64,000 nt of DNA, taken from contig NW_024063779.1 of NCBI RefSeq assembly GCF_009727055.1, positions 186,001 through 250,000 of the forward strand. The letters are read 5' to 3'. A program made the position numbers and the translations under genes. The stretch is from Benincasa hispida. Lineage: Eukaryota; Streptophyta; Magnoliopsida; Cucurbitales; Cucurbitaceae. This document shows, in pieces, positions 1 through 12,310 of the stretch (positions within the stretch are counted from its first letter, which is position 1; each line of letters starts with the position of its first letter). The notes beneath the pieces were generated by a model, which was not told the origin of the DNA, did not search any database, and saw only the letters and a list, made by a program, of their open reading frames with translations.

Positions 1-285
1 AGTAACTCCTATCCTTAAGGCTCCTCATAGAAGGACTCTAGCAGAGTTGGAATAGCCTAAGTCACTTATACAAGAACCATTTAGCAAAGTGTTTCATATA
101 TGCCTTAATGTTTTTCCTTGGAGCACACCAGCTTTGTTTATTAGGAAAGAAAGATGATTCACACGACTTTGTATCAACTAATACGAATTGAATATGATAG
201 CTTATCTCAGTTGCAGGGGATTGTTAGGGCAATTAGGTGCCGAATCTAAATTCTGAATCCTAGACTTGAGATGCCACGAGAGATA
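1..285 (+). pseudogene. Ty3/gypsy pol fragment: start of reverse transcriptase
   Basis: One frame beginning at base 2 reads through about 210 bases with several stops. It carries the landmarks of the region just before and at the start of gypsy reverse transcriptase: a KAPHRRTLAELE stretch, an FPWSTPALFIRKE stretch (family form SPWGAPVLFVKKK), then RLCIN and YELN (family RLCIDYRELN). Further on, a shifted frame gives GQLGAE and ILDLR, matching the next conserved block. The catalytic block with the YxDD motif is absent, because the family A LTR begins at 286. The identification rests on motif order, which is distinctive. The lineage is probably a chromovirus, but this is not resolved. Confidence 0.75.
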
Positions 286-2226
286 TGTTTGGATTTTATG
301 TCCTAAAACTCGTAATTTGTAAATTAATAAACATATTCAATTTTTTTTGTCGATAAAATTGTTATTGAAGTTGTAATCTTGAATCCAATAAACTAAGGTC
401 CTAAGGCTATTTAATGTAGTTTGAACTTTATGTAGTGACATAAATGTGGATCAAGTTCAAATATATAGCCAAAATGGTCTATAGTATATGAATAAGGTTG
501 GGCGCCTTGTTCTGGGGATACTATGGATGCGGCCCACTTTGTAGTTAGTACAAACGATGTGATCTTGAATCGTTCATATAGAGATATGTGAGTGGGGGCA
601 TCCTACGCAATGAGTTTGCATAAGACTGAACCATGAAATAGTCACTTTTTACGTTCTAAATGTCGTTTTATTTATAAAGCTAACTATTTCGTTAATTGAT
701 GACCTAGGTAACTTAATCTTAATCCCGAGCTAATTATGAAATCTTGTTCACTCGGAATTATCCTTAGATTTGCATAGGTGAGGGCAGCTCATCATCGCTG
801 GTCCAATAAGCCTCCCATTTCGAGGGTAAGATAAGATGGATAGCTGGGAACATAGGGTGCAAGAAGAAATTCACTCCTACTCGTTATAGGGATAGTAGAT
901 AGGTTATTCCCTTTAATACTGAATCTAGGTCTTGAACAAGGGGCCCCACCCTCTCCTTGGCCCGAGAGGAATTCAATTTATAGGTTGGACCTTAAACCAA
1001 TTGTTTATTAGAGGATTAATGGAACTTAAGGAATAAGATGTAGTCTTGGGGGTAAAACGGTTTTTATGACCCAGCCGAGATTATGAACAACCTGTGAAGG
1101 ATTAGCTTACTAATCATGGTTATATCAAATGGACACAAATATATCTATAGTGAGGGGAGTGCAATACGCAGACTATAGTGGAAATGACCCTTAGTTAACG
1201 AAGGTTAATTAGCTCCGTCTAAAAAGAGTTTTAGCCAGCAAATCTCGGATCGTTGGAACCCATGATCTATAGGTTCCATCAGGTTCCCCTACTAGCTCAT
1301 ATGGAATAAAATTAGAATAGTGTGATAGAATAATTCGAATTGTTCGATTAGGTGAAAAGAGAGAAACCAACAATTATATGTGATATAGTGGTTGGTTTTT
1401 CAGTTTAGAGAATATGAATACTTTCATATTCGGAAGCTCGGAAATAATGGAAATCGTCAAAGATGTAAAAAGGCAAGAGTTTGACTTTTGACTTTTAAAA
1501 GTCAAACTTTGACCGACCTTATATTCAAAATGTGATTTGAATTTCGAGAAAAATGAATGCGGATTCTAGCTCGGAAGGTCAAAATTAAGTCAACACAAAA
1601 TAAATCATAAAAGTCAAAATGTTGACTTTTTGGTCAAAGTTTGACTTTGACAAAATGACTATTTTGCCCTTTGACTATAGTTAGTGGGAAAATCCAAACT
1701 TTTGTTGGATAATTCCACTAACAAAATAGTAGGCTAGGTGTTGGCTTATAGTGGAGACATTAAGCCCATTAAGATAGTAGATTATAGGTGTTGGGTTTTT
1801 ATGGATTTGTTTCATGCAATTGTTGCATGGCTTTTTTCTATAAATTGGGCTTTCAATTATGGATGAAAAACTTTTGGCCATTTATCCAAAATTGTTTTCA
1901 AAATTGGGCTAGAAAAATAAAAATACCCAAACACAAATTCATTTTTATTTTCCATCTCTTTTCTCTCTCTCGGTTTTCTTCATCCATCGGGTCCCACAAC
2001 TCGGTTCTGAGTCCAGAGGATAGTAGGTCAACTCTAGTGGTGGTTCAGAAGAGTTCGGGTCGAGATTCAACAAGGAAAAACGTTTTTTGGGAGCTACAAA
2101 GATTGTATCCTACCCTTTTAATTTACTGTTTTTTTCCTCTTTTTTGCATGCTAATTTCCTTTAAATTAAAAGCAATTAGAGTGTAATTAGATCCTTATTC
2201 CACTGTGTATGTCTCTTGTTCCATCA
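286..2226 (+). mobile_element. Solo LTR, copia family A (copy 1)
   Basis: The sequence starts TGTTTGGATTTTATG and ends TTGTTCCATCA. It is collinear over its whole length with the LTRs at 24803-26763 and 37649-39330. A TATA box lies near 1838. No primer-binding site follows base 2226, and no polypurine tract or copia coding sequence precedes base 286, so this is a solo LTR. It lacks about 45 bases present in the other copies around the T-rich block before the W-box cluster. Flanking pentamers (AGATA and TTCTA) do not match. The interrupted gypsy pol also does not resume where it stopped, so a deletion probably followed insertion. Confidence 0.85.
1456..1676 (+). promoter_or_regulatory. W-box (TTGAC) cluster in LTR A copy 1
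   Basis: About a dozen TTGAC/GTCAA cores lie within some 220 bases, upstream of the TATA box near 1838. Several form inverted pairs such as TTGACTTTTGACTTTT facing AGTCAAACTTTGACC. TTGAC is the core of the W-box bound by WRKY transcription factors. The same cluster recurs in the two other copies of this LTR. Confidence 0.6.
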
Positions 2227-2662
2227 TTCTATTGCATGGACAGTGAGGTGACCCATTCTATGGAGTGTGAACATTCTCAATATAGATGTACGCAATCATG
2301 AAGGTCTTTATCTTAGAAACTAGCATCAGGTAATGGTTACAGCTATTATGAGGTTATGGTAATGTATTTTGGAATGAAAAATACTTTACAGTATATGGGG
2401 ACTTGAAGAGCTTCATTTAAGTGAGATTTTCAGACTCTTGCATAGGAGGGTCTAAATGGTGATATGTATTTGTTTTAAGATTAAAGAGTAACATGATATT
2501 ATCTCAGATAAGTTATACAATTCATGGTAGGAGGTGAAGACTTTTTGAAACGTGGAGTTACTGCTAATTAAAAATTCTTGGTAGAATTATCGGTCCGAAA
2601 AAGTAATTTGGAAACATGAGGATGAGATAAGAACTAAGTATCACGAGCCTTTAAGGACTTGA
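2227..2662 (+). pseudogene. Ty3/gypsy pol remnant: C-terminal tail
   Basis: From about 2550 to the stop at 2660-2662 the sequence encodes a degenerate version of the conserved end of chromovirus-type gypsy polyproteins. The tail reads EKVIWKHEDEIRTKYHEPLR, where the family consensus is roughly WE.EDEMR.KYPELF. The part from 2227 to 2550 has no domain I recognise, and is probably decayed integrase or linker. The polypurine tract and LTR of the same element follow directly. RNase H and most of integrase are missing between this piece and the RT fragment at 1-285. Confidence 0.65.
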
Positions 2663-2685
2663 ACTTTCGAGGGCGAAAGTTTCTT

Positions 2686-2986
2686 AAGGTGGGAAGAATG
2701 TAACATCCCGAATTTTAGGAAAATTTAAGTTAATTATCTAAAATTAATTGAGTTTAAATTTCCTTTCATTTGAAAAATTGGGGTTAAATTGAAATAATTG
2801 AAAAACTTTTATTTGTTAAATTGAATTTAATTGATTAGATATTCGAACTGATTATCTTGAAAATATTGAATTTTGCTTCCCTTTGATTTTGGATTTTAGC
2901 GCCAACTTAAAAAAAAAATTAAAAGAGATAATTAATTTCATGTGGTTTTGAATTGATTTAAATATTTGGAAGGATTTAATTTGTAT
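2686..2986 (+). mobile_element. Polypurine tract and start of a Ty3/gypsy LTR, cut by gap
   Basis: A purine tract AAGGTGGGAAGAA (2686-2698) immediately precedes TGTAACATCCCGAATTTTAG, the classic opening of many plant gypsy LTRs. The same arrangement occurs at 59066-59100. This should be the 3' LTR of the element whose pol tail ends at 2662. Its remaining length is lost in the run of Ns from 2987. Confidence 0.75.
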
Positions 2987-3743
2987 NNNNNNNNNNNNNN
3001 NNNNNNNNNNNNNNNNNNNNNNNNNNNNNNNNNNNNNNNNNNNNNNNNNNNNNNNNNNNNNNNNNNNNNNNNNNNNNNNNNNNNNNNNNNNNNNNNNNNN
3101 NNNNNNNNNNNNNNNNNNNNNNNNNNNNNNNNNNNNNNNNNNNNNNNNNNNNNNNNNNNNNNNNNNNNNNNNNNNNNNNNNNNNNNNNNNNNNNNNNNNN
3201 NNNNNNNNNNNNNNNNNNNNNNNNNNNNNNNNNNNNNNNNNNNNNNNNNNNNNNNNNNNNNNNNNNNNNNNNNNNNNNNNNNNNNNNNNNNNNNNNNNNN
3301 NNNNNNNNNNNNNNNNNNNNNNNNNNNNNNNNNNNNNNNNNNNNNNNNNNNNNNNNNNNNNNNNNNNNNNNNNNNNNNNNNNNNNNNNNNNNNNNNNNNN
3401 NNNNNNNNNNNNNNNNNNNNNNNNNNNNNNNNNNNNNNNNNNNNNNNNNNNNNNNNNNNNNNNNNNNNNNNNNNNNNNNNNNNNNNNNNNNNNNNNNNNN
3501 NNNNNNNNNNNNNNNNNNNNNNNNNNNNNNNNNNNNNNNNNNNNNNNNNNNNNNNNNNNNNNNNNNNNNNNNNNNNNNNNNNNNNNNNNNNNNNNNNNNN
3601 NNNNNNNNNNNNNNNNNNNNNNNNNNNNNNNNNNNNNNNNNNNNNNNNNNNNNNNNNNNNNNNNNNNNNNNNNNNNNNNNNNNNNNNNNNNNNNNNNNNN
3701 NNNNNNNNNNNNNNNNNNNNNNNNNNNNNNNNNNNNNNNNNNN
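2987..3743. other. Assembly gap, 757 Ns
   Basis: An unbroken run of N. The left side is a gypsy LTR and the right side is the end of an unrelated copia LTR, so nothing can be said about what lies between. Confidence 0.99.
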
Positions 3744-4150
3744 AAGACCCTCACTACCAGCCGCTAGCCTAAACAGTTTATGCCGTCCGACAGCAACACA
3801 CGCTACCTATCTATGGCAGCCACAATTCGACGCACCGTAAAGGCAGTTCAGGGTGTTTGTGACCTTGGTGATCGCTTTGTTCGAGTTCACTGTGATCGTG
3901 TAGTGTAGCGGTCATGTTCAGTGTTGCAGTGTTGCTGTTTATTCGAGCGTTCGTGATTAAGGAAGTTGAAGATGAGTTTTCAAAGGTTTGTTGATTCTTT
4001 CCCTTGATCTGTAGAAAAACATGTTGTAATTTCTATTTTGCACATGGCCTGTTGTTTCCATTTTTTATTGTAATTCTAATGTTCATATACAATTGAAATT
4101 TGGAAGATCTTTCCGCTGCTCATGGAAATCCTCATTTCCGATTTCCTTCA
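3744..4150 (+). mobile_element. 3' end of a copia LTR (family C), U5 part
   Basis: The segment shares a series of blocks, in order, with 12605-12836: TTCGAGCGTTCGTG, TTGTAATTTCT, and the terminal CTGCTCATGGAAATC followed by GATTTCCTTCA. Both copies stop at the CA of CCTTCA, the expected LTR end. Directly after it comes the middle of a different LTR (family B), so this looks like an LTR inserted in the 5' LTR of element B. The gap hides its start. Confidence 0.6.
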
Positions 4151-5059
4151 ATCGCATCGTTGATTGGTTATATTCAATGGACACAAAAATATATCTTTAG
4201 TGCAAAGAGTGTAGCTGTCAGTCTTTAATGGAGTGACTGACAGCTAATGGATGTTGTGTAATTTAATTAAAGAGTTTAATTAATTGCCTTTACCACTTAA
4301 GCTTCAATCTACAGGTCCATAAGGTCCCTCTATAGCTCAACGGGGATTATTGAGATTTAATTTTGGATTAATTTGAATTGTTCAAATATATTAAGAAAAT
4401 TTATTATATGTGATATAATTAAATTAATTATATATGTAATATAATTAATATATGAGATAACATATAGTTATATATATATATATATATAATAAGTTAGTTA
4501 TTATATATATAATATATTTTATTTAAATTAAAATTAATTTAATTTAAAGGGAGGGAAATAACATCCCTCCCCTATTTTCTCCCTTGATCCCATATAGGGT
4601 GTGGGTAGTTTTTCACTTAGAAGATATTTTTGGTTTTTGTTTTTCTATCTTCTTCAATACAGAGAAGAAACAAGATTGAAAAAGAAAAAGCTTTTGTATT
4701 TTCTCCTCAGAAAAATTCCCCTCTCTCAAACTCTCTCCCTCTACCAAAATTCTGCACAGCCCACACCTCTTGCATATTCTCACCCTACCCTAGAGAGAAT
4801 ATAGAGCATGACTTCGTGGTGGTGCCCTCATTGGCCCGTTCGTGATCATTTGTGGAGAAGGGCGTTTGTGAAGAAGATTTATGATCTTCAAAGGTAAGAA
4901 TTTCTTCTCCCTTTTTATTTTTAACACATGCTGTAAATTTATCCAATTGAGGCATACTTTTCTTTTTTCGTTCTGTAAATTTCATTATTCTATAAAAAAA
5001 GAAAAAATTAAAAATTGGGTCGATCCCCACTTCCCCTACAAAACTTCACAGTTCTTTCA
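4151..5059 (+). mobile_element. Partial 5' LTR of copia element B
   Basis: The sequence is collinear with 14465-15245 in the 3' LTR. Shared blocks include TATATTCAATGGACAC, the segment with CTACAGGTCCAT, the AT-rich TATATATA stretch near 4470, and GTGTGGGTAGTTTTTCA before a TTTTTGTTTTTCT run. The end, at CTTTCA (5059), is followed by a primer-binding site. The 5' half is absent. It holds a (TA)n run near 4469-4488. Confidence 0.7.
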
Positions 5060-6482
5060 ATTGATATCAGAGTGTGTTTTATGGTCCCAATTTTTCAATT
5101 TTTCAATATTTTGTATGTTAATGAATGTATGGAATGAATCTGTTGCAATTTTTGGATGTTTCAGAATTCGATTTTAGAATTACTACTTTATTTTTAAAAA
5201 ATTTGATTCATCAGGACCCGGTGTCTTGGGAACAATTAAAATTATAGAGTCCATAATTTAATTGTCCTGTGTCATTCGTGATCATTCGGTGAATTTTTGG
5301 AGAAAACAAGGCCATACTCAGAGTAATTTCAAAGGAATTCGCAACTGTACAGTGACTTCTATACAGTAGCATTGCAACATTGTGCCTTAGTGTTACAACG
5401 CTATGAATGCGCGAAACGGGATGTTCTTTCCATAGTGTTGAAATGCTAGGTCACAACGTTGCAACGCTCCGAGACGAAAAGAACGAATCGGTTCACGCGC
5501 AATTCGGTTTGTGGTTCGACTGGTTCGTGTCCAGTTCATTTGGTTTCAGCGGTTCATGGCCGATTCGGGTGTTGGGCGGTCCGATTCATGCGATTCAAGA
5601 CCCCGTTCGCTTGTTTTGAACCGGTCTAAATAATTTTTTTAATTAATTAAATCAATATAAGTGTTATATTAATTTAATTAATTGTTTAGGAGTTCAATCC
5701 TGGTCCAATAGTTATTTTTTAAATTATGCATATGATGTATGATTTATGTTATATACTTACATGTCATAATGTATGCCATATAGTTAAATCCCAGCATAGG
5801 TTATGCATTATTCATGCATAATTTATATTATAAATGTTATAATATATAGTTGAATGATTTAATTTATAGCATGTTCATGGATCATATAATATGAATGTTA
5901 TAATATATGGTTGCATCCATTAATAACATAGCCATGCATCATTTATATTATAAGTGTTATAATATATGTTTGAATGTATGTTATTAATAATTTCATTACA
6001 TTATTATATTAGTGTTATGTAAGTTAAGTAATGAAATTGAATTGCATGAAACATGTCACTACCTTAGGTTATTTTATAATTGTTATAATATACCAAAATT
6101 ATGTGTTATACATGCAATGATTGATTTTAAGCTATTTTATTTCTTTTATAAAAGTTATAATTAAAGGAAATTAGAATTAAAATCAATAATTCAGAATTGC
6201 ATGCAAACCTTAGGTTAAAATCATTTTTTAAAATAGCTTTAAAAAATGATTCATATAGACCTAAGATCACATTTCTAATGAGATTAGAAATTGGTTTAAT
6301 CTTTTAGTCAGTTTAGTAAGATTAAATTATTTTTAATTAAAAGATTAAATTTGTAGCAAATGTATTTATAAAGGACATTTTGTCAAAGCTAGTTCTGTCT
6401 AGGCTGGGTATTTAAGCTGACGAAAATGGAAGATCCCTACCTCGAAACTAACCCAGAATGGTAAATTAGATAGATTTGTTAT
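5060..6482 (+). mobile_element. Long non-coding leader of copia element B, first part
   Basis: No conserved protein is seen here. A GC-richer stretch (about 5400-5620) repeats GGTTCG-like words. After that comes an AT-rich tract with repeated TTATAATATATG and CATGCAT words. The segment runs without a break in character from the primer-binding site to the solo LTR at 6483, and its thread resumes at 8448. It probably serves as the untranslated leader of the element. Short open frames here (for example 5407-5619) have no recognisable domain. Confidence 0.5.
5061..5072 (+). promoter_or_regulatory. Primer-binding site of copia element B
   Basis: TTGATATCAGAG lies one base after the LTR end. It differs by one base from the usual copia site TGGTATCAGAG, which pairs with the 3' end of initiator-Met tRNA. 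The change is G to A. Confidence 0.7.
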
Positions 6483-8447
6483 TGATGCGTGTAAAATGGA
6501 GTAAATAAATATGCGTTCATCGTTCGTTCTCCATGCGTCGTTGGTCATGCGTTGGACTCAAGGATATGCAATATACGTCTAAGAATTTATGTAATGATCA
6601 TGCGTTCCTGTCACAAGTTTTCTTACTCTCTCGCAAAGTATAACGAGATCGCAAGTTTCTCGGGGTGATCCGAGGTCGAACTCAGGGACTTGTTGCTGAA
6701 TGTTGTGAAGTAATGTGTTTGTGGCGAAGAATAAAAGAATAATGAAGTTAAGGGCTATGCGCTACTCCTACTCCTAACTAGACAGATTAAGCAATGGAAG
6801 TATGATTATGAGAGTTAGAGACACGACATTTGTTAACACGTAATTAGATGCATGGGAAAATAGATAAAATGGTGGAGAGGATGTCTTCATTGCATCAATA
6901 AGCTTGATCGCAAGGGTAACCCCAGCCAGCACAAGTTATACGATTATGCTATACACAATTGACTAAGACGCATGTGATGCATATGCGATAGTATCAATAG
7001 GACTTATGTCTAAGTCTCTATTCTTATTCACGCGATCTAACACATAAACAAGGTGACCGCATACCATCGTGTCCTACTTCTAGATGCATGTGATGTGACC
7101 GCATACTATATATCCTATCTATAGGGTGCATGTGCTGTGTAATAGCAAATAGAACTTATTCCTAAGCCTCTATTTTTGCTTATGCGATCCAATCTGACTC
7201 TCTCAAGTCTAGATTTGGTTTTTACACTACTCTCTCGAGTATGTCCAAATGATGAATGATGCACTCATAAGATAAGGTAATCACATAAAGCATGGTTGAC
7301 ATAAGATTATTCCTATTTCTAGGAACACTGATTACTTTGCTTAATGCATTCCACTACTTACCCTCTAAGGCAGTTAGTCACCGTTGATAAGCTCATAGAC
7401 AAGCGTTGCTACAGCCTCACATTAAGCAAAGAGGATTTTCTTATAATACTCGCGCAATGCACACCTCTCGGTGGTTTGCTACATGCTTCATATGTCTATG
7501 CCACACGATTAAGCATGCGATACTCTAGCAATCTTACTTAGTCATCGCAATGAAAGTAAAAGATGTTAAAGAATAGGTAAATGGAGATGGAGTCGAAGGA
7601 GATAAAGAAATGCATTGATCACAAAATGTATTAATGTCTTAAGCCACAATGTAATACAATACAAAGATAGAAATGGAGGGCTAGATGGGCAATGTTTTGC
7701 TTCCTTAAGATGTATGTCAACGATGCCGATGGTGCCATGGATGGGCAGTGGAATAGTCTCTCTCGAGATCTATCTCCAGTGAAGCTCCGATCGTCACTCG
7801 GAATGGTTGAAGGAATGAATAACTCTCAAAGAATGTCTTCTCACGCTTTCGTCTGTGATCACAAGGATCTGCCCTATGGCAGAAACTCGGATGAATTGAA
7901 GTTGGGCTCTAAGGCTTCTATTTATAGAGCTCGATCGCCGACAACATTAATGGTCCTACTTTGACTTTCTGCTGCTAATGGCATGATGGACCTGCTCTGA
8001 ATCTCTGCTACTAACGGCGTGGTAGGTGAAATGTCAACATCACCTTTTGATACTCCCAAGGTATGCATTCATGCTTGGCTTCCAAAGTACCATCGCATTT
8101 CACCACCCTTGCATTCATCCCTCTATTATGGTTATTACTCTATAGCCGCAACCTCTATGCGATGGACGCATGCGATTAATGGCCATAACATCCATACATC
8201 GAGTGTATGCGTTCGTCACTGTGATGGTGAGATTCACCTCATGCGATCGATTAATGCGATAGCTACAAAAATAGACAATTGGATGCAAAATAACGCATAA
8301 TAGTGGGTTAGCCGAGATTTTACATGTTGATCGATGCAAGCTCAATTTTCACATGAATTTTTAGTATAATCACTGCATATTCTACTTATCAGCCCTCATA
8401 ATTCTAAATAAAAGGACAATAAAAACGTGCATTTTTGCCCGTCATCA
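6483..8447 (-). mobile_element. Solo LTR, gypsy family E (copy 1), inserted in element B
   Basis: Read on the minus strand, it begins TGATGACGGGCAAAAATG and ends ACACGCATCA. It is flanked by GTTAT (6478-6482) and GTTAC (8448-8452), a target duplication with one mismatch. On the minus strand a CTCTATAAATAGAAGCC TATA box lies near 7918-7932. The distal part includes the block with GTCGAACTCAGGGAC, related to 37120-37260 and 63330-63460 on the plus strand. No gag or pol is attached. The family is tied to gypsy by the copy at 62202, which is followed by a gag gene. Confidence 0.75.
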
Positions 8448-9287
8448 GTTACAAGCATGCAATTATTGCTAAAGGTTTATTAAAGTGTTTAATGAACAAT
8501 AATCAATGTTGTTTAACTATCCAAAGTAAATGTTATTTTTGGGAAAATTTTAACAATCACTTAGTAAAATAATTAGCCTTATTTTTTCTTTTCACAGTGG
8601 GAGGAAAATAAGGTAAGATAATACTTCATTTTTTCTTTTCACATATCTCCCTAAAAGTTCACACTATGAGATCTATACTCGGCCTCGAGGCACTTTTGCT
8701 TGTGTTCCCCTACTGGTGCTGATTGTATAGTTCAATACCAAGGTGAATGGAGAGAGTGTTTATAGTAAGTAGGAGCGGGACGTGTGTCAACACATCCCTC
8801 TATCTCTTTCATTAGTTTATAGTAAATTTTCATGATCGACCTCGAAATACCTTTGCTTGTGTCCCCCTACAGATGATATTTGCATGACCTTTTACTCAAA
8901 CTCCAGAAATGGATAGGATTGCTTTAGTTTTTGCCCCAATTGGTTTTTTCATGCAGTTGGCTCATTGAGGCAGAACTCTAGTATCTAAAATGAGGGATTA
9001 CACTTATAAGAAAATGTTAAACAAGTTAATAGTTTATGGATTGAACAATGGTGATTGATATTTACAATAACAAAGAGTTGTTCTGTATATTGGTTAAAAT
9101 GGTCTCATTTCAGTAATGGGGAACCTGATCATCCTACGGTGGCTTTTACCATGCCTCATTGAAACATCATTGCAAAATAGATGTCACATAGATGCATTAT
9201 ATTATTTTGCTAAATTTGATTGGTTTTTTCAATTGAGTAATGCTAGAATCCAAATGTAAATCATTTGTATGTCTCAACAAATTCATT
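8448..9287 (+). mobile_element. Leader of copia element B, second part
   Basis: This continues the leader interrupted by the solo LTR. It contains two related segments (about 8680-8720 and 8840-8870) with the words GACCTCGA and CTTGTGTCCCCCTAC. It has no coding features and leads into the gag start codon at 9288. Confidence 0.5.
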
Positions 9288-10050
9288 ATGACTTCCGCAA
9301 CACTAAACTTACTCGCTGCTGATAAATTTACCGGCGAAAACTACACAATTGAAAAAACACAATCCACATAATTTTAATCATTAATGACCTAAGGTTTGTC
9401 CTGATGGAGGATTGTTCTCCTGCTCCTGCTCAAAATGCTTCTCGAAATGTCTAGGATGCATATGAGCATTTGATAAGGGCAAATGAAAAGGTCTGAGCAT
9501 ATATCTTGGTATGCCTTTCTAAAGTCTTGGCCAAGAAGCACGAGCCCATGATCACTGCTTGTGAAATCATGGACTCCCTACGGGGGATTTTCGAACAACC
9601 GTCCACACAAATTAGACATGACGCTCTGGAAAAAATCTTCAATGCCCATAGACAAGATAAACATCTATTAGAGAACACTTTCTCAACATGGTGGTCCACT
9701 TCAAGTAAGAGAGATGCATGGGTCAGTCATCAATAAAGCCTGTCAGGTTAGCATCATACTGGAATCTTTACTTGAAAGTTACTTCTAGAACTAAGCCCGT
9801 GTCTACTTCTTCCGGCACCTAAAAGTGGAAGAAGAAGAAAGGTGGAAAGAGGAAAGCTAACCAGATAGTTGTTGCCCATAAGAGCAAGAAGGTCAAGGTT
9901 GCAAAAGGAATCTACTTCTATTGCATCCATGAAGGACACTGGAAGAGAAATTGTCTCAAATACTTGCCAGAAAAGAAGAGGGCTGAGCAAGGTAAATATG
10001 ATTTACTTGTTCTGGAGACTTGTTTAGTGGAAAATGATGATTCGCATGGA
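9288..10050 (+). pseudogene. gag of copia element B (broken)
   Basis: ATG at 9288 starts a frame encoding MTSATLNLLAADKFTGENY, the typical opening of plant copia gag, which stops soon after. The frame at 9506-9736 encodes the middle of gag (KVLAKKHEPMITACEIMDSL, then a helical segment). A zinc-knuckle remnant lies around 9920-9960: YCIHEGHWKRNC, family CX2CX4HX4C with the first Cys not visible. A short linker with EKKRAEQGKYDLL follows, leading to the protease. Frameshifts and stops separate each piece. Gag would package the element RNA. Confidence 0.7.
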
Positions 10051-11589
10051 TAATAGATTTAGGCGCCACTAACCATGTTTGTTCTTCCTTTCAGGTAATT
10101 AGTTTCTGGCGACAACTGGAGGCTGGGGAGATGACAATGCATGTTGAAACTAAGCACGTTGTCTCAGCTATGGCAGTTGGAAGGCTTCGACTCTACTTAC
10201 AAAAATCTTATATTTTATTAGATAATGTATATGTGGTTCCAGGCTTGAAAAGGAACTTGATTTCTGTAAAATGTCTACTAAAACAAAATTACTCTTTAAA
10301 CTTTCAAGTAAATAAAGTGTTTGTTTAGAAGAATGGAGATACATATTTATTGTGCTAATCTTGAAGATAATTTATATGTGTTAAGACTGTTAGCAACTAA
10401 AGCCCTCATAAATACTGAACTATTTAAAACTGCGATAACTAAGAATAAAAGACTTAAAATCTTTTATAAAAAAAATGCCCGTTTTTGGCACCTGAGATTA
10501 GGACACATAAATTTCACTAGAATTAAAAAACTAGTCAAGAATGGACTTCTAAGCGAGTTAGAAGAAAATTCTTTATCTGTATGTGAGTCATGCCTTGAAG
10601 GAAAAATGACTAAAAGATCTTTTACTGGAAAAGGTCACAGGGCCAAAGAACCTTTAGAACTTGTACATTCAGACCTCTGTGGTTCGTTGAATGTTAAGGC
10701 AAGAGGAGGGTTTGAATATTTCATCACATTGACTAATGATTTTTCCAAATATGGGAATGTTTATTTAATGAAACATAAGCCTGAAGCCCTTGAAGAGTTC
10801 AAGGGGTACAAGCCTAAAATTGAAAACTCATTAAATAAAATCATTAAAAAATTTTGATCTAAACGAGGTGGAGAGTATTTGGATCTAAAATTTCAAGACT
10901 ATTTGATTGAACATGGAATTGTATCCCAACTCTCAGCACTTAGTACACCTTAGTAGTATGGTTTATCAGAAAAGAGAAATCAAACACTATTGGACATGGT
11001 TCGACCGATGATGAGTTATAATTCCCTACCGGGCTCATTTTGGGTTATGCAGTACAAACTGCAACTTATATTTTGTAGTGAGTTACATCGAAAAGTGTTA
11101 CTGGAACACCTTTGGAATTGTTGAATGGTTGTAAAGTTAGTTTGTGCCATTGCAGGATCTAGGGTTGCCCAACACATGTGTTTAAGGCAAATCCCAAGAA
11201 ATTGAAACATTGTTCAAAATTGTGCCTATTTGTAGGTTACACTAAAGGAATGAGAGGTGGTTACTTCTGTGATCCTAAGGATAATAAGGTGTTTGTGTCG
11301 ACAAATACTACCTTTTTAGAAGAGAATCACCTTAGCGAGCATAAACCCACAACAAAATTGTGTTGAGTGAACTTTCCAATCAAACTACTGAACCTTCAAT
11401 AAATTGAAGAACCCAATACCTCAACAAGAGTTGTTGAAGTTGGATCATGTAGTAGGTTAATTCCATCTCAAGCGTTGAGGGAGCCTCGACATAGTGGGAG
11501 GGTTGCAAACCCATATGTTCGTTATATGTGTGTAACAAAAAACCCTAGCTATGGTAGCTGACAAAGATATTAAGGATCCATTGTCTTAC
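10050..11589 (+). pseudogene. Protease and integrase part of copia element B (broken)
   Basis: Near 10050-10080 a degenerate protease site reads IIDLGATNHVC (family LDSGATNH). The frame at 10321-10857 contains the pre-integrase zinc region (WHLRLGHINF, then CESCLEGKM) and the first integrase aspartate in VHSDLCG. A stop at 10855-10857 precedes the second aspartate block, which reads SKRGGEYLDLKFQDY with S-K in place of the usual S-D. Later pieces include KRNQTLLDMVR and the DPKDNKVFVSTNTTFLEE block at 11178-11366. The coding sequence stops near 11589, where an LTR fragment begins, so the RT core is absent. Confidence 0.75.
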
Positions 11590-12071
11590 AACAGGTCCAT
11601 GAGGTCCCCTTACTAGCTCAATGGATTCAGTTGAGGATCAGTTATTGGTGTTGGTTTGAAATGTTCAAATTGACAAGAGGTATTTTAATTATATATGATA
11701 TAACTGGTTTGATGTATGAGATACATCTAGTGGAGGATTGATGTAACTGAGATTTACATTAAGTACCATGGAATAGAAAAAGAACTGTGATTTATATGTT
11801 TCATGAGATGAAATATTAAAACTATAGGTTATAAATATAGTATGATAAGTTGGTTATCATTTATATTTATAATAATATTAATTATTGGATAATTAATTCT
11901 TTTTCTTTTAATAACCAAAGTAATGGGTGGTTATTAAATCATGGTAACCGTGCGTTTAAAAGGAAAATGGTTTTCCTATTTCAAAAGGAGTTTTTAAAAA
12001 AGATTGAAAAAGTTTTGAGTTTTCTCTTCGCGCAAAAGAAACTAACGTAGTCGCCAAGTAAATACGGATTT

Positions 12072-12310
12072 ACTAAATGATGGCTGGGCGAGCTAAAAGA
12101 TCGTGCAGTGGTGAGTTAAACGATCATGTAGTATTTACTAAACGATCGCATAGTTTTGCTAGACGATCGCTTGCCCTAAGTAAACGATCATGTAGAGTTT
12201 GTAGGCGACATACAGAGCTAAACGATGAACTAAACAATCACATAGATTTTGCTAGACGATCGATTAGCTTTATCTAAACGATTGGGCATCGACCTATACG
12301 ATAGGCCTCC
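12072..12310 (+). repeat. Degenerate tandem repeat with TAAACGATCG words
   Basis: The words AAACGATC and AGACGATCG recur about every 25-45 bases, alternating with CATGTAG or CATAGTTTTGCT. The block sits inside an LTR fragment and codes for nothing recognisable. Confidence 0.6.

Noticed and set aside
1788..2186. 132-codon frame in LTR A copy 1
   Set aside because: It is not conserved in the other two copies of the same LTR, which carry frameshifts and different frames, and it spans the TATA and transcript-start region.
2852..3772. Long open frames on both strands (300 and 268 codons)
   Set aside because: They are open only because they cross the run of Ns at 2987-3743.
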